Assembly (NCBI RefSeq): GCF_018035235.1
Contig: NZ_WPCV01000001.1
Location: 372,001-436,000, forward strand
Reading direction: 5' to 3'
From: Citrobacter sp. On2M
GTDB taxonomy: Bacteria; Pseudomonadota; Gammaproteobacteria; Enterobacterales; Enterobacteriaceae
DNA length: 64,000 bases
The notes under the pieces are model-generated. The model ran no database searches. It was given only the letters and a program-made list of their open reading frames with translations, and was not told where the DNA came from. The position numbers and the translations under genes were made by a program. This document shows, in pieces, positions 27,491 through 35,742 of this stretch. The first letter of the stretch is position 1. Every line of letters starts with the position of its first letter.

Positions 27491-27655
27491 TCCTCCCTCC
27501 CGGCGTAAATTGATCATCGTCACAAATGGTTACTTCAATTATTACTCTCAAGCTAATGATTCTTTCCTACGCTTAATTGATGACTTTCTCACCAGAGCGC
27601 ACACTCTTAGCTGTGTTAAGCAATCAAAATGATTAGCTGAATCAGGAGGTTAATA

Positions 27656-29311
27656 ATGTTATCTGGGCAAACACCAGCACGCGTCTGGAACACACGCCGC
27701 ACCGAAAAACAGCGGCGTCTGGCTTCCGTCCCGGTGCAGGGCAAGGTTCTGCCAACCGCAGACCTGACCGCAATGCTGGAAAAACTGATCGCGCCGGGTG
27801 ACCGCGTGGTATTAGAAGGGAATAACCAAAAGCAGGCAGATTTCTTATCCCGCATGCTGGCCGAGGTTAACCCGCAGATTGTGCACGACCTGCACATGAT
27901 CATGCCGAGCGTCGGCCGCAGCGAGCATCTGGACATCTTCGAAAAAGGGATCGCCCGCAAGCTGGACTTTTCCTTCTCCGGTACTCAGAGCCTGCGTATT
28001 TCGCAGCTGCTGGAAGATGGTCAGTTGGAAATCGGCGCCATCCACACCTACATCGAACTCTATTCCCGTCTGTACGTTGACCTGTCGCCGAACGTGGCGC
28101 TGATTGCCGGCTTCAAAGCCGACCGCAAAGGTAACCTCTACACCGGGGCGAGCACCGAAGATACCCCAGCGCTGGTTGAAGCCGCCGCGTTCCACGACGG
28201 TATCGTCATCGCACAGGTGAACGAGCTGGTGGACGATGAATGTGACCTGCCGCGCGTGGATATCCCTGGCTCCTGGGTTGATTTCGTGGTTGTGGCCGAC
28301 AAACCGTTCTTTATCGAACCGCTGTTCACCCGTGATCCGCGTCTCATCAAACAGGAACACATCCTGATGGCGATGATGGCGATTAAAGGCATCTACGCGG
28401 AACACCAGGTCCAGTCACTGAACCACGGCATCGGCTTTAACACCGCGGCTATCGAACTGCTGCTGCCAACCTACGGCGAACAGCTCGGCCTGAAAGGCAA
28501 AATCTGTAAACATTGGACGCTGAACCCGCATCCAACGCTGATTCCGGCGATTGAGAGCGGCTGGGTTGAAAGCGTGCACTGCTTCGGCGGCGAGCTGGGG
28601 ATGGAAGAGTACATCCGCGCCCGTCCTGACATCTTCTTTACCGGTTCCGACGGCTCGATGCGTTCTAACCGCGCCTTCTGCCAGCTGGCAGGTCAGTACG
28701 CGGTGGATATGTTCATCGGTTCTACCCTACAGGTTGATGGCTACGCCAACTCCTCTACCGTGACCCGCGGTCGTCTTTCTGGCTTCGGCGGCGCGCCAAA
28801 CATGGGTCATGACCCACACGGTCGTCGTCATGCAACGCCTGCCTGGCTGAACATGATCACCGAGCCTGATCCAATGCAGCGCGGTAAAAAACTGGTTGTG
28901 CAGATGGTCGAAACATTCCAGGCCGGCGTGAAGCCAACCTTCGTTGAAAAACTGGACGCGGTTGATGTGGCGAAAGCCTCGGGCATGCCGCTGGCACCGG
29001 TGATGATCTACGGCGACGACGTGACCCACGTGCTGACCGAAGAAGGTATTGCTTACCTCTATCGCGCCAAAGATCTTGAAGAGCGCCGTGCGATGGTGGC
29101 TGCGGTCGCGGGTATCACCGATATTGGTCTGGGCGTTGACGCGAAACGCGTAGCCGAGCTGCGTCAGAGCGGCAAGGTTGTCTATCCGGAAGATATGGGC
29201 ATTCGTCGTACCGATGCCACCCGTTCGCTGCTGGCGGCCGGTAGCGTCGCTGACCTGGTGGAATGGTCCGGCGGTCTTTACAACCCACCTGCGAAATTCC
29301 GGAGCTGGTAA
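27656..29311 (+). CDS. mdcA: Malonate decarboxylase alpha subunit (acetyl-ACP:malonate transferase)
   Basis: A 551-residue protein of the MdcA family. It exchanges the acetyl thioester of the acyl carrier protein MdcC for malonate, giving malonyl-ACP. It opens the mdcABCDEFGH operon, which lets the cell use malonate as a carbon source through acetate. The ATG follows AGGAGG. The 197-base region upstream (27459-27655) is AT-rich in its second half and must hold the MdcR-controlled promoter. I see repeated AATTGAT at 27507-27515 and 27573-27581 but no convincing sigma-70 pair. The stop overlaps mdcB (TAATG). Confidence 0.95.
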   Translation: MLSGQTPARVWNTRRTEKQRRLASVPVQGKVLPTADLTAMLEKLIAPGDRVVLEGNNQKQADFLSRMLAEVNPQIVHDLHMIMPSVGRSEHLDIFEKGIARKLDFSFSGTQSLRISQLLEDGQLEIGAIHTYIELYSRLYVDLSPNVALIAGFKADRKGNLYTGASTEDTPALVEAAAFHDGIVIAQVNELVDDECDLPRVDIPGSWVDFVVVADKPFFIEPLFTRDPRLIKQEHILMAMMAIKGIYAEHQVQSLNHGIGFNTAAIELLLPTYGEQLGLKGKICKHWTLNPHPTLIPAIESGWVESVHCFGGELGMEEYIRARPDIFFTGSDGSMRSNRAFCQLAGQYAVDMFIGSTLQVDGYANSSTVTRGRLSGFGGAPNMGHDPHGRRHATPAWLNMITEPDPMQRGKKLVVQMVETFQAGVKPTFVEKLDAVDVAKASGMPLAPVMIYGDDVTHVLTEEGIAYLYRAKDLEERRAMVAAVAGITDIGLGVDAKRVAELRQSGKVVYPEDMGIRRTDATRSLLAAGSVADLVEWSGGLYNPPAKFRSW

Positions 29312-30168
29312 TGAAACTTCTGCCCCAGATTCAGGTTGAAGGCGGTGCCGAATGGCTGGCGCGAACCGCCACGCAGTGTCTGATTGACGAAGCACGATTA
29401 AGCCCGAAACCCGGTCTGGTGGACAGTCGGGGGAACGGTGCGCACCACGATTTATCGCTTGCGCTAATGGAGCGCTCCGCGCACAGCCTGGCCCCTACAT
29501 TTCAGGCGCTGGCGCAACAAAGCTGGCAACGTCCGGCGGATATTGCGCTTAGACAAACCATAGGGCGACTCGGCCGCGAAGGCGAGCAGCAGATGATGGC
29601 AGCCACCGGCGGGGTCAATACTCACCGTGGCGCGATTTGGGCACTGGGCTTGCTGGTGAGCGCCGTGGCAATGCATGGCGGAGCGGGCAACGCGAAACAG
29701 GTTGCCGCGACCGCCGCCGAACTGGCGAAGCTGCCAGATGCCGCGGCACCAAAAGTGTTTAGCAAAGGGCTGCGCGCCACCCACCGTTATCAGGTGCCGG
29801 GCGCGCGTGAAGAGGCGCAGCAGGCGTTTCCGCATGTGATGCAGCGTGCGTTGCCGCAGCTGCGGCTCAGCCGACTTAACGGTAGCAGCGAAGCCCATGC
29901 GAGGCTCGATGCGCTGATGGCGATCATGACCTCGCTGACCGACACCTGCGTGCTGTCTCGCGCCGGGCTGGAAGGGTTGGACGCCATGCAAGACGGCGCT
30001 CGCGCAGTGCTGAACGCGGGCGGCAGCGCCCATCCGGCAGGTCAGGCGGCATTGGCCGCGCTTGATAGCCACATGCTGGCGCTCAACGCTTCGCCGGGCG
30101 GTGCCGCTGATTTGCTTGCCGCCACCCTGTTTCTCGATCGCATCGAATCGCCTTATTTCAAGCATTAA
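29311..30168 (+). CDS. mdcB: Triphosphoribosyl-dephospho-CoA synthase MdcB
   Basis: A 285-residue member of the CitG/MdcB family. It condenses ATP with dephospho-CoA to make 2'-(5''-triphosphoribosyl)-3'-dephospho-CoA, the precursor of the prosthetic group of MdcC. Family segments ARLSPKPGLVD near the N terminus and GGVNTHRGAIW in the middle are visible. The ATG at 29311 overlaps the mdcA stop by one base; a 16-residue extension upstream is rejected. Confidence 0.93.
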   Translation: MKLLPQIQVEGGAEWLARTATQCLIDEARLSPKPGLVDSRGNGAHHDLSLALMERSAHSLAPTFQALAQQSWQRPADIALRQTIGRLGREGEQQMMAATGGVNTHRGAIWALGLLVSAVAMHGGAGNAKQVAATAAELAKLPDAAAPKVFSKGLRATHRYQVPGAREEAQQAFPHVMQRALPQLRLSRLNGSSEAHARLDALMAIMTSLTDTCVLSRAGLEGLDAMQDGARAVLNAGGSAHPAGQAALAALDSHMLALNASPGGAADLLAATLFLDRIESPYFKH

Positions 30169-30177
30169 GAGGATGTT

Positions 30178-30477
30178 ATGGAACACATTACGTTAACCGT
30201 ACCGGCCAGCCGCACCTTAAGCGGCAAAGCGCTGGCAGGCGTTGTGGGCTCCGGGGATATGGAGGTGTTATTCACCGCCGACCAGGGCCAGACGTTAACC
30301 ATTGATATCACCACTTCTGTCGATAACAGCCGCAGCCGCTGGGAAGCACTGATTAACCGTCTGCAAACGGTCAGTAGCCTGCCTGCCGGCAAACTGACCA
30401 TCCACGACTTCGGCGCGACGCCGGGCGTGGCGCGCATCCGTATCGAACAGGTTTTTGAAGAGGTGAGCTATGCGTGA
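30178..30477 (+). CDS. mdcC: Malonate decarboxylase acyl carrier protein MdcC
   Basis: A 99-residue acyl carrier subunit (delta). Ser25 in VVGSGDMEVL is the residue that carries the phosphoribosyl-dephospho-CoA group in the Klebsiella enzyme. During turnover it alternates between acetyl and malonyl thioester. It follows mdcB by nine bases and overlaps mdcD by eight bases, which fits equal production of subunits. Confidence 0.95.
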   Translation: MEHITLTVPASRTLSGKALAGVVGSGDMEVLFTADQGQTLTIDITTSVDNSRSRWEALINRLQTVSSLPAGKLTIHDFGATPGVARIRIEQVFEEVSYA

Positions 30478-31303
30478 TGATCGCAGTTTTATCGAATTAA
30501 AAGCACGTCAGCGTGCGCATGCGCTGCTGGATGAAGGCAGCTACCGTGAACTGCTCGACCCGTTTGAAGGCGTGATGTCGCCGTGGCTGGGCGCGCAGGG
30601 CATTGTCCCACAGGCCGATGACGGCATGGTTGTGGCAAAAGGCACCATCAATGGCAAACCGGCCGTTGTAGTGGCGATTGAAGGCGCATTCCAGGGCGGC
30701 AGCATGGGCGAAGTGTCCGGCGCCAAAATGGCGGCGGCGCTAGAGTTGGCGGCGGAAGATAACCGTAACGGCATCCCAACTCAGGCCGTTCTGAGCCTGG
30801 AAACCGGCGGCGTACGTTTACAAGAAGCGAACCTGGGCCTGGCGGCAATTGCCGACATCCACGCGGCGATTGTTGACCTGCGTCGTTACACCCCGGTGGT
30901 CGGCATTGTGGCCGGTACCGTGGGCTGCTTCGGTGGGATGTCTATCGCAGCGGCGCTGTGTAGCTATCTGATTGTGACCCGCGAAGCGCGTCTTGGCCTG
31001 AACGGTCCGCAGGTCATCGAACAGGAAGCCGGTATTGAAGAGTATGACTCCCGCGACCGTCCGTTTATCTGGAGTATGACCGGCGGCGAAATTCGCTACG
31101 AAAGCGGTCTGGTTGAAGCGCTGGTCGGTGACGGCGTTAACGCGGTGAAAGCCGCCATGAACGATGCGCTGGCGAAAGGCGTTCCGGCGAAACATCGCAC
31201 CGACAACTATGCCTGGTATCTCGACCGTCTGACGAATTTCGATACCCGCAAACAGGCGGATACCGAACAGATTCATGCGCTCTTCGCCCGGGAGGTGAAA
31301 TGA
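30470..31303 (+). CDS. mdcD: Malonate decarboxylase beta subunit MdcD
   Basis: A 277-residue crotonase-fold carboxyltransferase-like subunit. With MdcE it removes CO2 from malonyl-ACP to regenerate acetyl-ACP. The glycine-rich GAFQGGSMGEVSGAK and GTVGCFGGMS segments form the usual oxyanion holes. It overlaps mdcC upstream and mdcE downstream. Confidence 0.95.
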   Translation: MRDDRSFIELKARQRAHALLDEGSYRELLDPFEGVMSPWLGAQGIVPQADDGMVVAKGTINGKPAVVVAIEGAFQGGSMGEVSGAKMAAALELAAEDNRNGIPTQAVLSLETGGVRLQEANLGLAAIADIHAAIVDLRRYTPVVGIVAGTVGCFGGMSIAAALCSYLIVTREARLGLNGPQVIEQEAGIEEYDSRDRPFIWSMTGGEIRYESGLVEALVGDGVNAVKAAMNDALAKGVPAKHRTDNYAWYLDRLTNFDTRKQADTEQIHALFAREVK

Positions 31304-32103
31304 TGAGTAACGCAATTAGCCGTGGCGAATTATGGCTGGAAACGCTGGTTCCGAACGCCAAACGAATCGAAGGGCTGTGCCCGTCTGTGCAGGCCGCTGA
31401 CGGTGAACTTAACGGTGAAACGGTACGTTTTGTTGCCGTGGTGCCGGATGCCAATAACCACTTCCCGCGCGCAGCGAAAGGGGAAGTCGGTCTGCTGGAA
31501 GGCTGGACGCTGGCAAAAGTGGTCAGTGAAACCATTGCCGCAGACGCTGATAAAGCGGTGAAACGTCCGATTGTGGCGGTGATTGATGTACCAAGCCAGG
31601 CCTACGGTCGCCGTGAAGAAGGTTTCGGTATTCACCAGGCGCTGGCCGGTGCCGCAGCGGCGTATGCCAACGCGCGTCTGGCGGGCCACCCGGTGATTGG
31701 CCTGATTGTCGGTAAAGCGATGTCCGGTGCGTTTCTGGCGCACGGCTACCAGGCGAATCGCCTGATCGCCTTCAACGACAAAGGCGTGCTGATTCACGCC
31801 ATGGGTAAAGAGTCGGCGGCGCGTATCACCCTGCGTACCGTTGACGCGCTGGAAAAACTGGCGGCGACTATTCCACCAATGGCGTATGACATCAGCAACT
31901 ACGCCACCCTGGGGCTGCTGGAGAATCTGCTGGATATCAGCAATCCGGACGCGCCTTCTGCTTCCGATCTGGCGCTGGTGAAAACCACGCTGCAACAGGC
32001 CATCAATGACGCTCGTCAGGACCCGACGCTGAAAAGCCGTCTGGGCGCTGACAACCGCCGCAGCTCTGCCCTCGTACGCGAACGCATGCGGGCTAGCTGG
32101 TAA
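31300..32103 (+). CDS. mdcE: Malonate decarboxylase gamma subunit MdcE
   Basis: A 267-residue carboxyltransferase-like partner of MdcD, with a crotonase-type core (GLIVGKAMSGAFLAHGYQ). The pair decarboxylates malonyl-ACP without biotin. Two adjacent ATG codons (31300 and 31303) are possible. The first overlaps the mdcD stop as ATGATGA; the second is better spaced from GGAGG (31291-31295), so the true protein may be one residue shorter. Confidence 0.94.
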   Translation: MMSNAISRGELWLETLVPNAKRIEGLCPSVQAADGELNGETVRFVAVVPDANNHFPRAAKGEVGLLEGWTLAKVVSETIAADADKAVKRPIVAVIDVPSQAYGRREEGFGIHQALAGAAAAYANARLAGHPVIGLIVGKAMSGAFLAHGYQANRLIAFNDKGVLIHAMGKESAARITLRTVDALEKLAATIPPMAYDISNYATLGLLENLLDISNPDAPSASDLALVKTTLQQAINDARQDPTLKSRLGADNRRSSALVRERMRASW

Positions 32104-32137
32104 GTAAAAAAGAGACCTGCCGGATGTACGGCTCCGT

Positions 32138-32156
32138 GGGCGCATACGCTGCGCCC
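32138..32156. other. Hairpin in the mdcE-mdcF gap
   Basis: GGGCGCA and TGCGCCC pair around five bases in the 124-base gap before mdcF. No T run follows, so it is more likely an RNA stabiliser or processing site than a terminator. It may lower expression of the transporter and maturation genes relative to mdcA-E. Confidence 0.5.
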
Positions 32157-32227
32157 GCGTGGGTCACTGCATCTGAAAAAATAATAATCATCGCGCCAGT
32201 GCTAACTTTTTTCATTACAGGTGAAAT

Positions 32228-33187
32228 ATGACTTACGTAATTGTTCATGCTCTTGCTCCGATTTTCGTCATCATGCTGCTGGGATTCTGGGCCGGGAAGG
32301 CCAAAATGGTGGACAACAAAAATGTCTCCCTGCTCAATATCTTCGTCATGGACTTTGCATTGCCTGCAGCGCTGTTTAGCGCAACCGTACAGACGCCGTG
32401 GGCGGGTATCGTCGCGCAGTCACCGCTGATTGTGGTACTGACGCTGGCGATGTGGATTACCTATGCCGCCATCTATTTTATGGCGACCAAAGTGTTCAAG
32501 AAATCGCCGCAGGATGCCGCCGTGCTGACGCTGACCGTCGCGCTGCCGAACTACGCCGCGCTGGGTCTGCCGATTCTGGGTAGCGTACTGGGTGAAACTT
32601 CTTCCACCTCGCTTTCCGTTGCCGTTTCCATCGCCTGCGGTTCCGTGTTGATGACGCCGTTCTGCCTGCTGATCCTCGAACGTGAGAAAGCGCGAGCGGA
32701 AGGCGGTAACTCCGGTTCTACGCTGTCTATGCTGCCGGTACTAATGTGGCGTTCCATTAAAAAACCGATCGTCATGGGCCCGCTGCTGGGGGTTATCCTC
32801 TCCGCCATTGGTATTAAAATGCCAGAACTGGTGCTGGCGGCGATCAAACCGCTGGGTCTGTCCGCGACTGCGGCGGCGCTGTTCCTGACCGGTGTGATCC
32901 TCTCTGCGCGTAAACTGCAGATCAACACCGTGGTGATCACCTCCACTATCGCCAAACTGCTGATTCAACCGGCCATTGCCTGGGGTATCGTGCTGATTTT
33001 CGGCCTGCATGGTTCCGTGGCGATTACCGCTATCCTGATGATTGCGCTGTCCGCGGGTTTCTTCGGCGTGGTGTTTGGTAACCGCTTTGGCGTGCAGTCG
33101 CCGGATGCAGAAGCCGTGCTGCTGTTGAGCTCGGTCCTGTGTATCCTGTCTCTGCCGCTGTTTATCTCGCTGACTTCAGGAATCTAA
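32228..33187 (+). CDS. mdcF: Malonate transporter MdcF
   Basis: A 319-residue protein of the auxin-efflux-carrier (AEC) family with about ten hydrophobic helices. It should import malonate for the decarboxylase. Its position between the catalytic genes and mdcG matches the Klebsiella operon. It starts after AGGTGAAAT, is preceded by a hairpin-containing gap and is followed three bases later by mdcG. Confidence 0.92.
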   Translation: MTYVIVHALAPIFVIMLLGFWAGKAKMVDNKNVSLLNIFVMDFALPAALFSATVQTPWAGIVAQSPLIVVLTLAMWITYAAIYFMATKVFKKSPQDAAVLTLTVALPNYAALGLPILGSVLGETSSTSLSVAVSIACGSVLMTPFCLLILEREKARAEGGNSGSTLSMLPVLMWRSIKKPIVMGPLLGVILSAIGIKMPELVLAAIKPLGLSATAAALFLTGVILSARKLQINTVVITSTIAKLLIQPAIAWGIVLIFGLHGSVAITAILMIALSAGFFGVVFGNRFGVQSPDAEAVLLLSSVLCILSLPLFISLTSGI

Positions 33188-33190
33188 ATC

Positions 33191-33808
33191 ATGAGCACAA
33201 CATTACGTCCACACGACCTTATCTGGCTGAATGCGCGCGACGCACTTGAAGATGTCACGGAATCCTGGGTGGATACCGTCTGGCATAGTGGCCTGCCGGT
33301 AGTGGTGCGACGTGATGTTGATGCGCAGGGGCGCATTCCGGTGGGCGTGCGCGGGATGAAGCGCGACCAGCGCGCCGCCGGTTGGGTAAAAGCGGGGGCG
33401 GTCGTCCGCGTCTGCTCGCCGGAATCACTGGTGGACCCGCTGGCGCTGCTGCGCTCGCCCTTTATCTCTCAGCCACCCGTTCAGGTGGCTTTGTTATTGG
33501 CGCAGCAGGCGTGGCCGTGGACGTGGGGCATTACCGGCAGTACCGGCTATGCGCTGGCGACCGGGATCCCGGTTATCCACGCGGCAAGCGATCTGGACCT
33601 GCTGATCCGCGCGCCGCAGCCGCTCTCCCGTGAAGCGCTGGGAACGTGGCAGCAGCAGCTCACCGCCGGACTTTGCCGGGCGGATACCCAGGTGGATACG
33701 CCGCGCGGCGGTTTTGCCCTCAACGAATGGCTGCGTGACGGTAAAGCACTGTTAAAAACCTCACAGGGGCCGCGTCTGGTGAGCGACCCGTGGAGCAGGG
33801 AGGAATAA
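33191..33808 (+). CDS. mdcG: Phosphoribosyl-dephospho-CoA transferase MdcG
   Basis: A 205-residue nucleotidyltransferase-like enzyme that attaches the prosthetic group made by MdcB to Ser25 of apo-MdcC, releasing diphosphate. The SDLDLLIRAP segment gives the paired aspartates expected of the family. Its stop overlaps the mdcH start (TAATG). Confidence 0.93.
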   Translation: MSTTLRPHDLIWLNARDALEDVTESWVDTVWHSGLPVVVRRDVDAQGRIPVGVRGMKRDQRAAGWVKAGAVVRVCSPESLVDPLALLRSPFISQPPVQVALLLAQQAWPWTWGITGSTGYALATGIPVIHAASDLDLLIRAPQPLSREALGTWQQQLTAGLCRADTQVDTPRGGFALNEWLRDGKALLKTSQGPRLVSDPWSREE

Positions 33809-34704
33809 TGAAAATTCTGTTTACCTTTCCGGGGCAGGGAACGCAGCACGCAGGAATGCTGCAAAACCTTCCGGGGACGGAACTGGCCCAGGCGCGTGGG
33901 GTGCTTGGCGCTGAGGTTGATACGCTGGATACCCCTGAGGCGCTCAAGCATACCCGAGCGGTTCAACTGTCTCTGCTGATTGCTGGCGTTGCATGGGCGC
34001 GCGAGTTAGAACGTCGTAGCGTAGCGCCTGATATCGTCAGTGGACTCTCCATTGGCGCGTACCCGGCGGCGGTGATTGCCGGTGCGCTCGACTTCGTCGA
34101 CGCGCTGACGCTGGTCGCGCTGCGCGGTGACTTAATGGAGCAGGCCTATCCGCACGGCTACGGCCTGACGGCAATCATGGGGCTAACGCTGAGTCAGGTG
34201 GAAAGCCTGGTAGAAGGCAGCGGCACCTATATCGCTAACCTGAATGCCGAAACGCAGATTGTGATTGCCGGTCCTGATGAAGCGATGGCTGAAGTGGCGA
34301 AACGCGCGCTGGAGAAAGGGGCCAGTAAGGCGCCTCGGCTGGCGGTGAGCGTGCCGTCGCATTGTGAACTGTTGGCCGAGCCCGCGCAAAAGCTGGTTGA
34401 GGCGTTCAGCCATGTGACGCTTTCCCGCCCGCGCTACGCCTACCTGAGCGGTAGTACCGGCCGCGTGCTGTGGCAGCCGGAACGTATTGCCGACGATCTG
34501 GCGATGAACATGGCGCGCACGGTGCGCTGGCAGGAGGCGGTTATCTCCGCTAACGAACGTGAAGCACGGCTGGCGATTGAAATGCCGCCCGGTGGCGTGC
34601 TGACCTGCTTAACGCGTCAGGCGGCGTGGGAAGGGGAGTCTGTTTCTCTGGAGCGCAGCGGCGTGGATGTTGCCGTGCATCTGGCAAAACGGCTTCGTGC
34701 GTGA
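33808..34704 (+). CDS. mdcH: Malonyl-CoA:ACP transacylase MdcH
   Basis: A 298-residue acyltransferase of the FabD type. FPGQGTQ lies at the N terminus and the nucleophile Ser81 sits in SGLSIGAYP; the arginine in TLVALRGDLM would hold malonate. It charges acetylated or thiol ACP with malonyl from malonyl-CoA to start the decarboxylase cycle. The ATG at 33808 overlaps the mdcG stop and follows GGGAGG. It is the last gene of the operon and faces mdcR across a BIME. Confidence 0.93.
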   Translation: MKILFTFPGQGTQHAGMLQNLPGTELAQARGVLGAEVDTLDTPEALKHTRAVQLSLLIAGVAWARELERRSVAPDIVSGLSIGAYPAAVIAGALDFVDALTLVALRGDLMEQAYPHGYGLTAIMGLTLSQVESLVEGSGTYIANLNAETQIVIAGPDEAMAEVAKRALEKGASKAPRLAVSVPSHCELLAEPAQKLVEAFSHVTLSRPRYAYLSGSTGRVLWQPERIADDLAMNMARTVRWQEAVISANEREARLAIEMPPGGVLTCLTRQAAWEGESVSLERSGVDVAVHLAKRLRA

Positions 34705-34709
34705 TGTGA

Positions 34710-34793
34710 TTGCCCGATGGTGCTGCGCTTATCATGCCTACAACTCGCACCTGATGTAGGCCGGATAAGACGCGTAGCGTCGCCATCCGGCAA
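34710..34793. repeat. BIME between mdcH and mdcR
   Basis: Two REP units in opposite orientation: TTGCCCGATGG...TTATCATGCCTAC (34710-34741, degraded) and GTAGGCCGGATAAG...CCATCCGGCAA (34756-34793, near consensus). They separate the convergent genes mdcH and mdcR and are of the chromosomal type seen elsewhere in this window. Confidence 0.85.
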
Positions 34794-35729
34794 TCAGGCG
34801 TTCTGGTTCAGCGTCCTGGCATACATGCGCCCTTCGGCGGCCAGTGCCAGCAGGCTTGGGTCGCGCTCGCGGTTACGGGCAAACACAATCGCGATAAGCT
34901 GCTGCATCTGATAGGGTTCAGCGAGCTTTTGCAGCTTCACGGTATTCTCATACATCTTCTTCATTCGTCCGGGCATCAAACAGAAGCCAACCCCAGCCTG
35001 TACCAGACTGAGCATCGAGAAAATGTCGTTTACGCGGGTGACGATTTCAGGCTCGAACCCCGCAATATGAAACGCTTCCTGGAAACCCGCGTAGGTCGCA
35101 AACCCTTCCGCCAGCGACACAAATTTCTCATTGCGATAGTGGCGTAGATCCGCCTTAAGGGTGGCGTCAAGCGTAGCGGTCATCGGTGCGGCGAGGTAGA
35201 TATCGTCGTGGAACAGGGGGAGTACTTCGAGGCTGTTGCGGTCGATTTCACTTTCAGAAATGGAGATGAGGATCGCGTCCAGCACGCCGTCTTCCAGCAT
35301 CTTCAGCAGCGCTTCGTTGGAACCCATGGTGAGATCCAGTTCCAGGTCCGGGCGACGCAGTTTCATGCCCATAATCAGGTGCGGCACCGTCTCCAGCGTC
35401 AGTGAGTAGAGCGTGCCAACGCGTAAACGGCCCTGGCCGACGCCCGCCGTTTTGCGCGTCTCTTCCAGCCCGCGTTCCATCAGTTGGGTGACTTCCTGGC
35501 AGTACTCCAGCAGCGTCCACGCCGCCGGTTGGGCAATCAGATTACGACCTTTGTGGACGAACAGCGGGCAGCGGACGTTCTCTTCCAGGGTGTGCAGCGC
35601 CCGATGCACGCTAACGCCGCTGATGTTCAGCGCCTCGGCGGTACGGGCGATGTTGCCCTTCTCCATAAAGGTCATGAAGATGCTCAGCTTGCGGAAGGTT
35701 ATGTCGTTGGTCGTCAGCTGATTCATCAT
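34794..35729 (-). CDS. mdcR: LysR-type regulator of malonate use, MdcR
   Basis: A 311-residue LysR-family protein. The helix-turn-helix is NIARTAEALNISGVSVHRAL near residues 20-40, and the rest is the effector-binding domain, expected to sense malonate. It should activate mdcA-H. It lies downstream of the operon in convergent orientation, 13 bases after the yheS stop on the same strand, so it may be read from the yheS promoter. Adjacent ATGs at 35729 and 35726 are both possible; GGGAAG is better spaced for the second. Confidence 0.88.
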   Translation of the reverse strand: MMNQLTTNDITFRKLSIFMTFMEKGNIARTAEALNISGVSVHRALHTLEENVRCPLFVHKGRNLIAQPAAWTLLEYCQEVTQLMERGLEETRKTAGVGQGRLRVGTLYSLTLETVPHLIMGMKLRRPDLELDLTMGSNEALLKMLEDGVLDAILISISESEIDRNSLEVLPLFHDDIYLAAPMTATLDATLKADLRHYRNEKFVSLAEGFATYAGFQEAFHIAGFEPEIVTRVNDIFSMLSLVQAGVGFCLMPGRMKKMYENTVKLQKLAEPYQMQQLIAIVFARNRERDPSLLALAAEGRMYARTLNQNA

Positions 35730-35742
35730 CGTCTTCCCAAAG

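Noticed and set aside
18327..34793. Clusters of short palindromes as a CRISPR array or attachment sites
   Set aside because: They are isolated REP/BIME units at gene ends, with no regular repeat-spacer pattern and no cas or integrase genes nearby.
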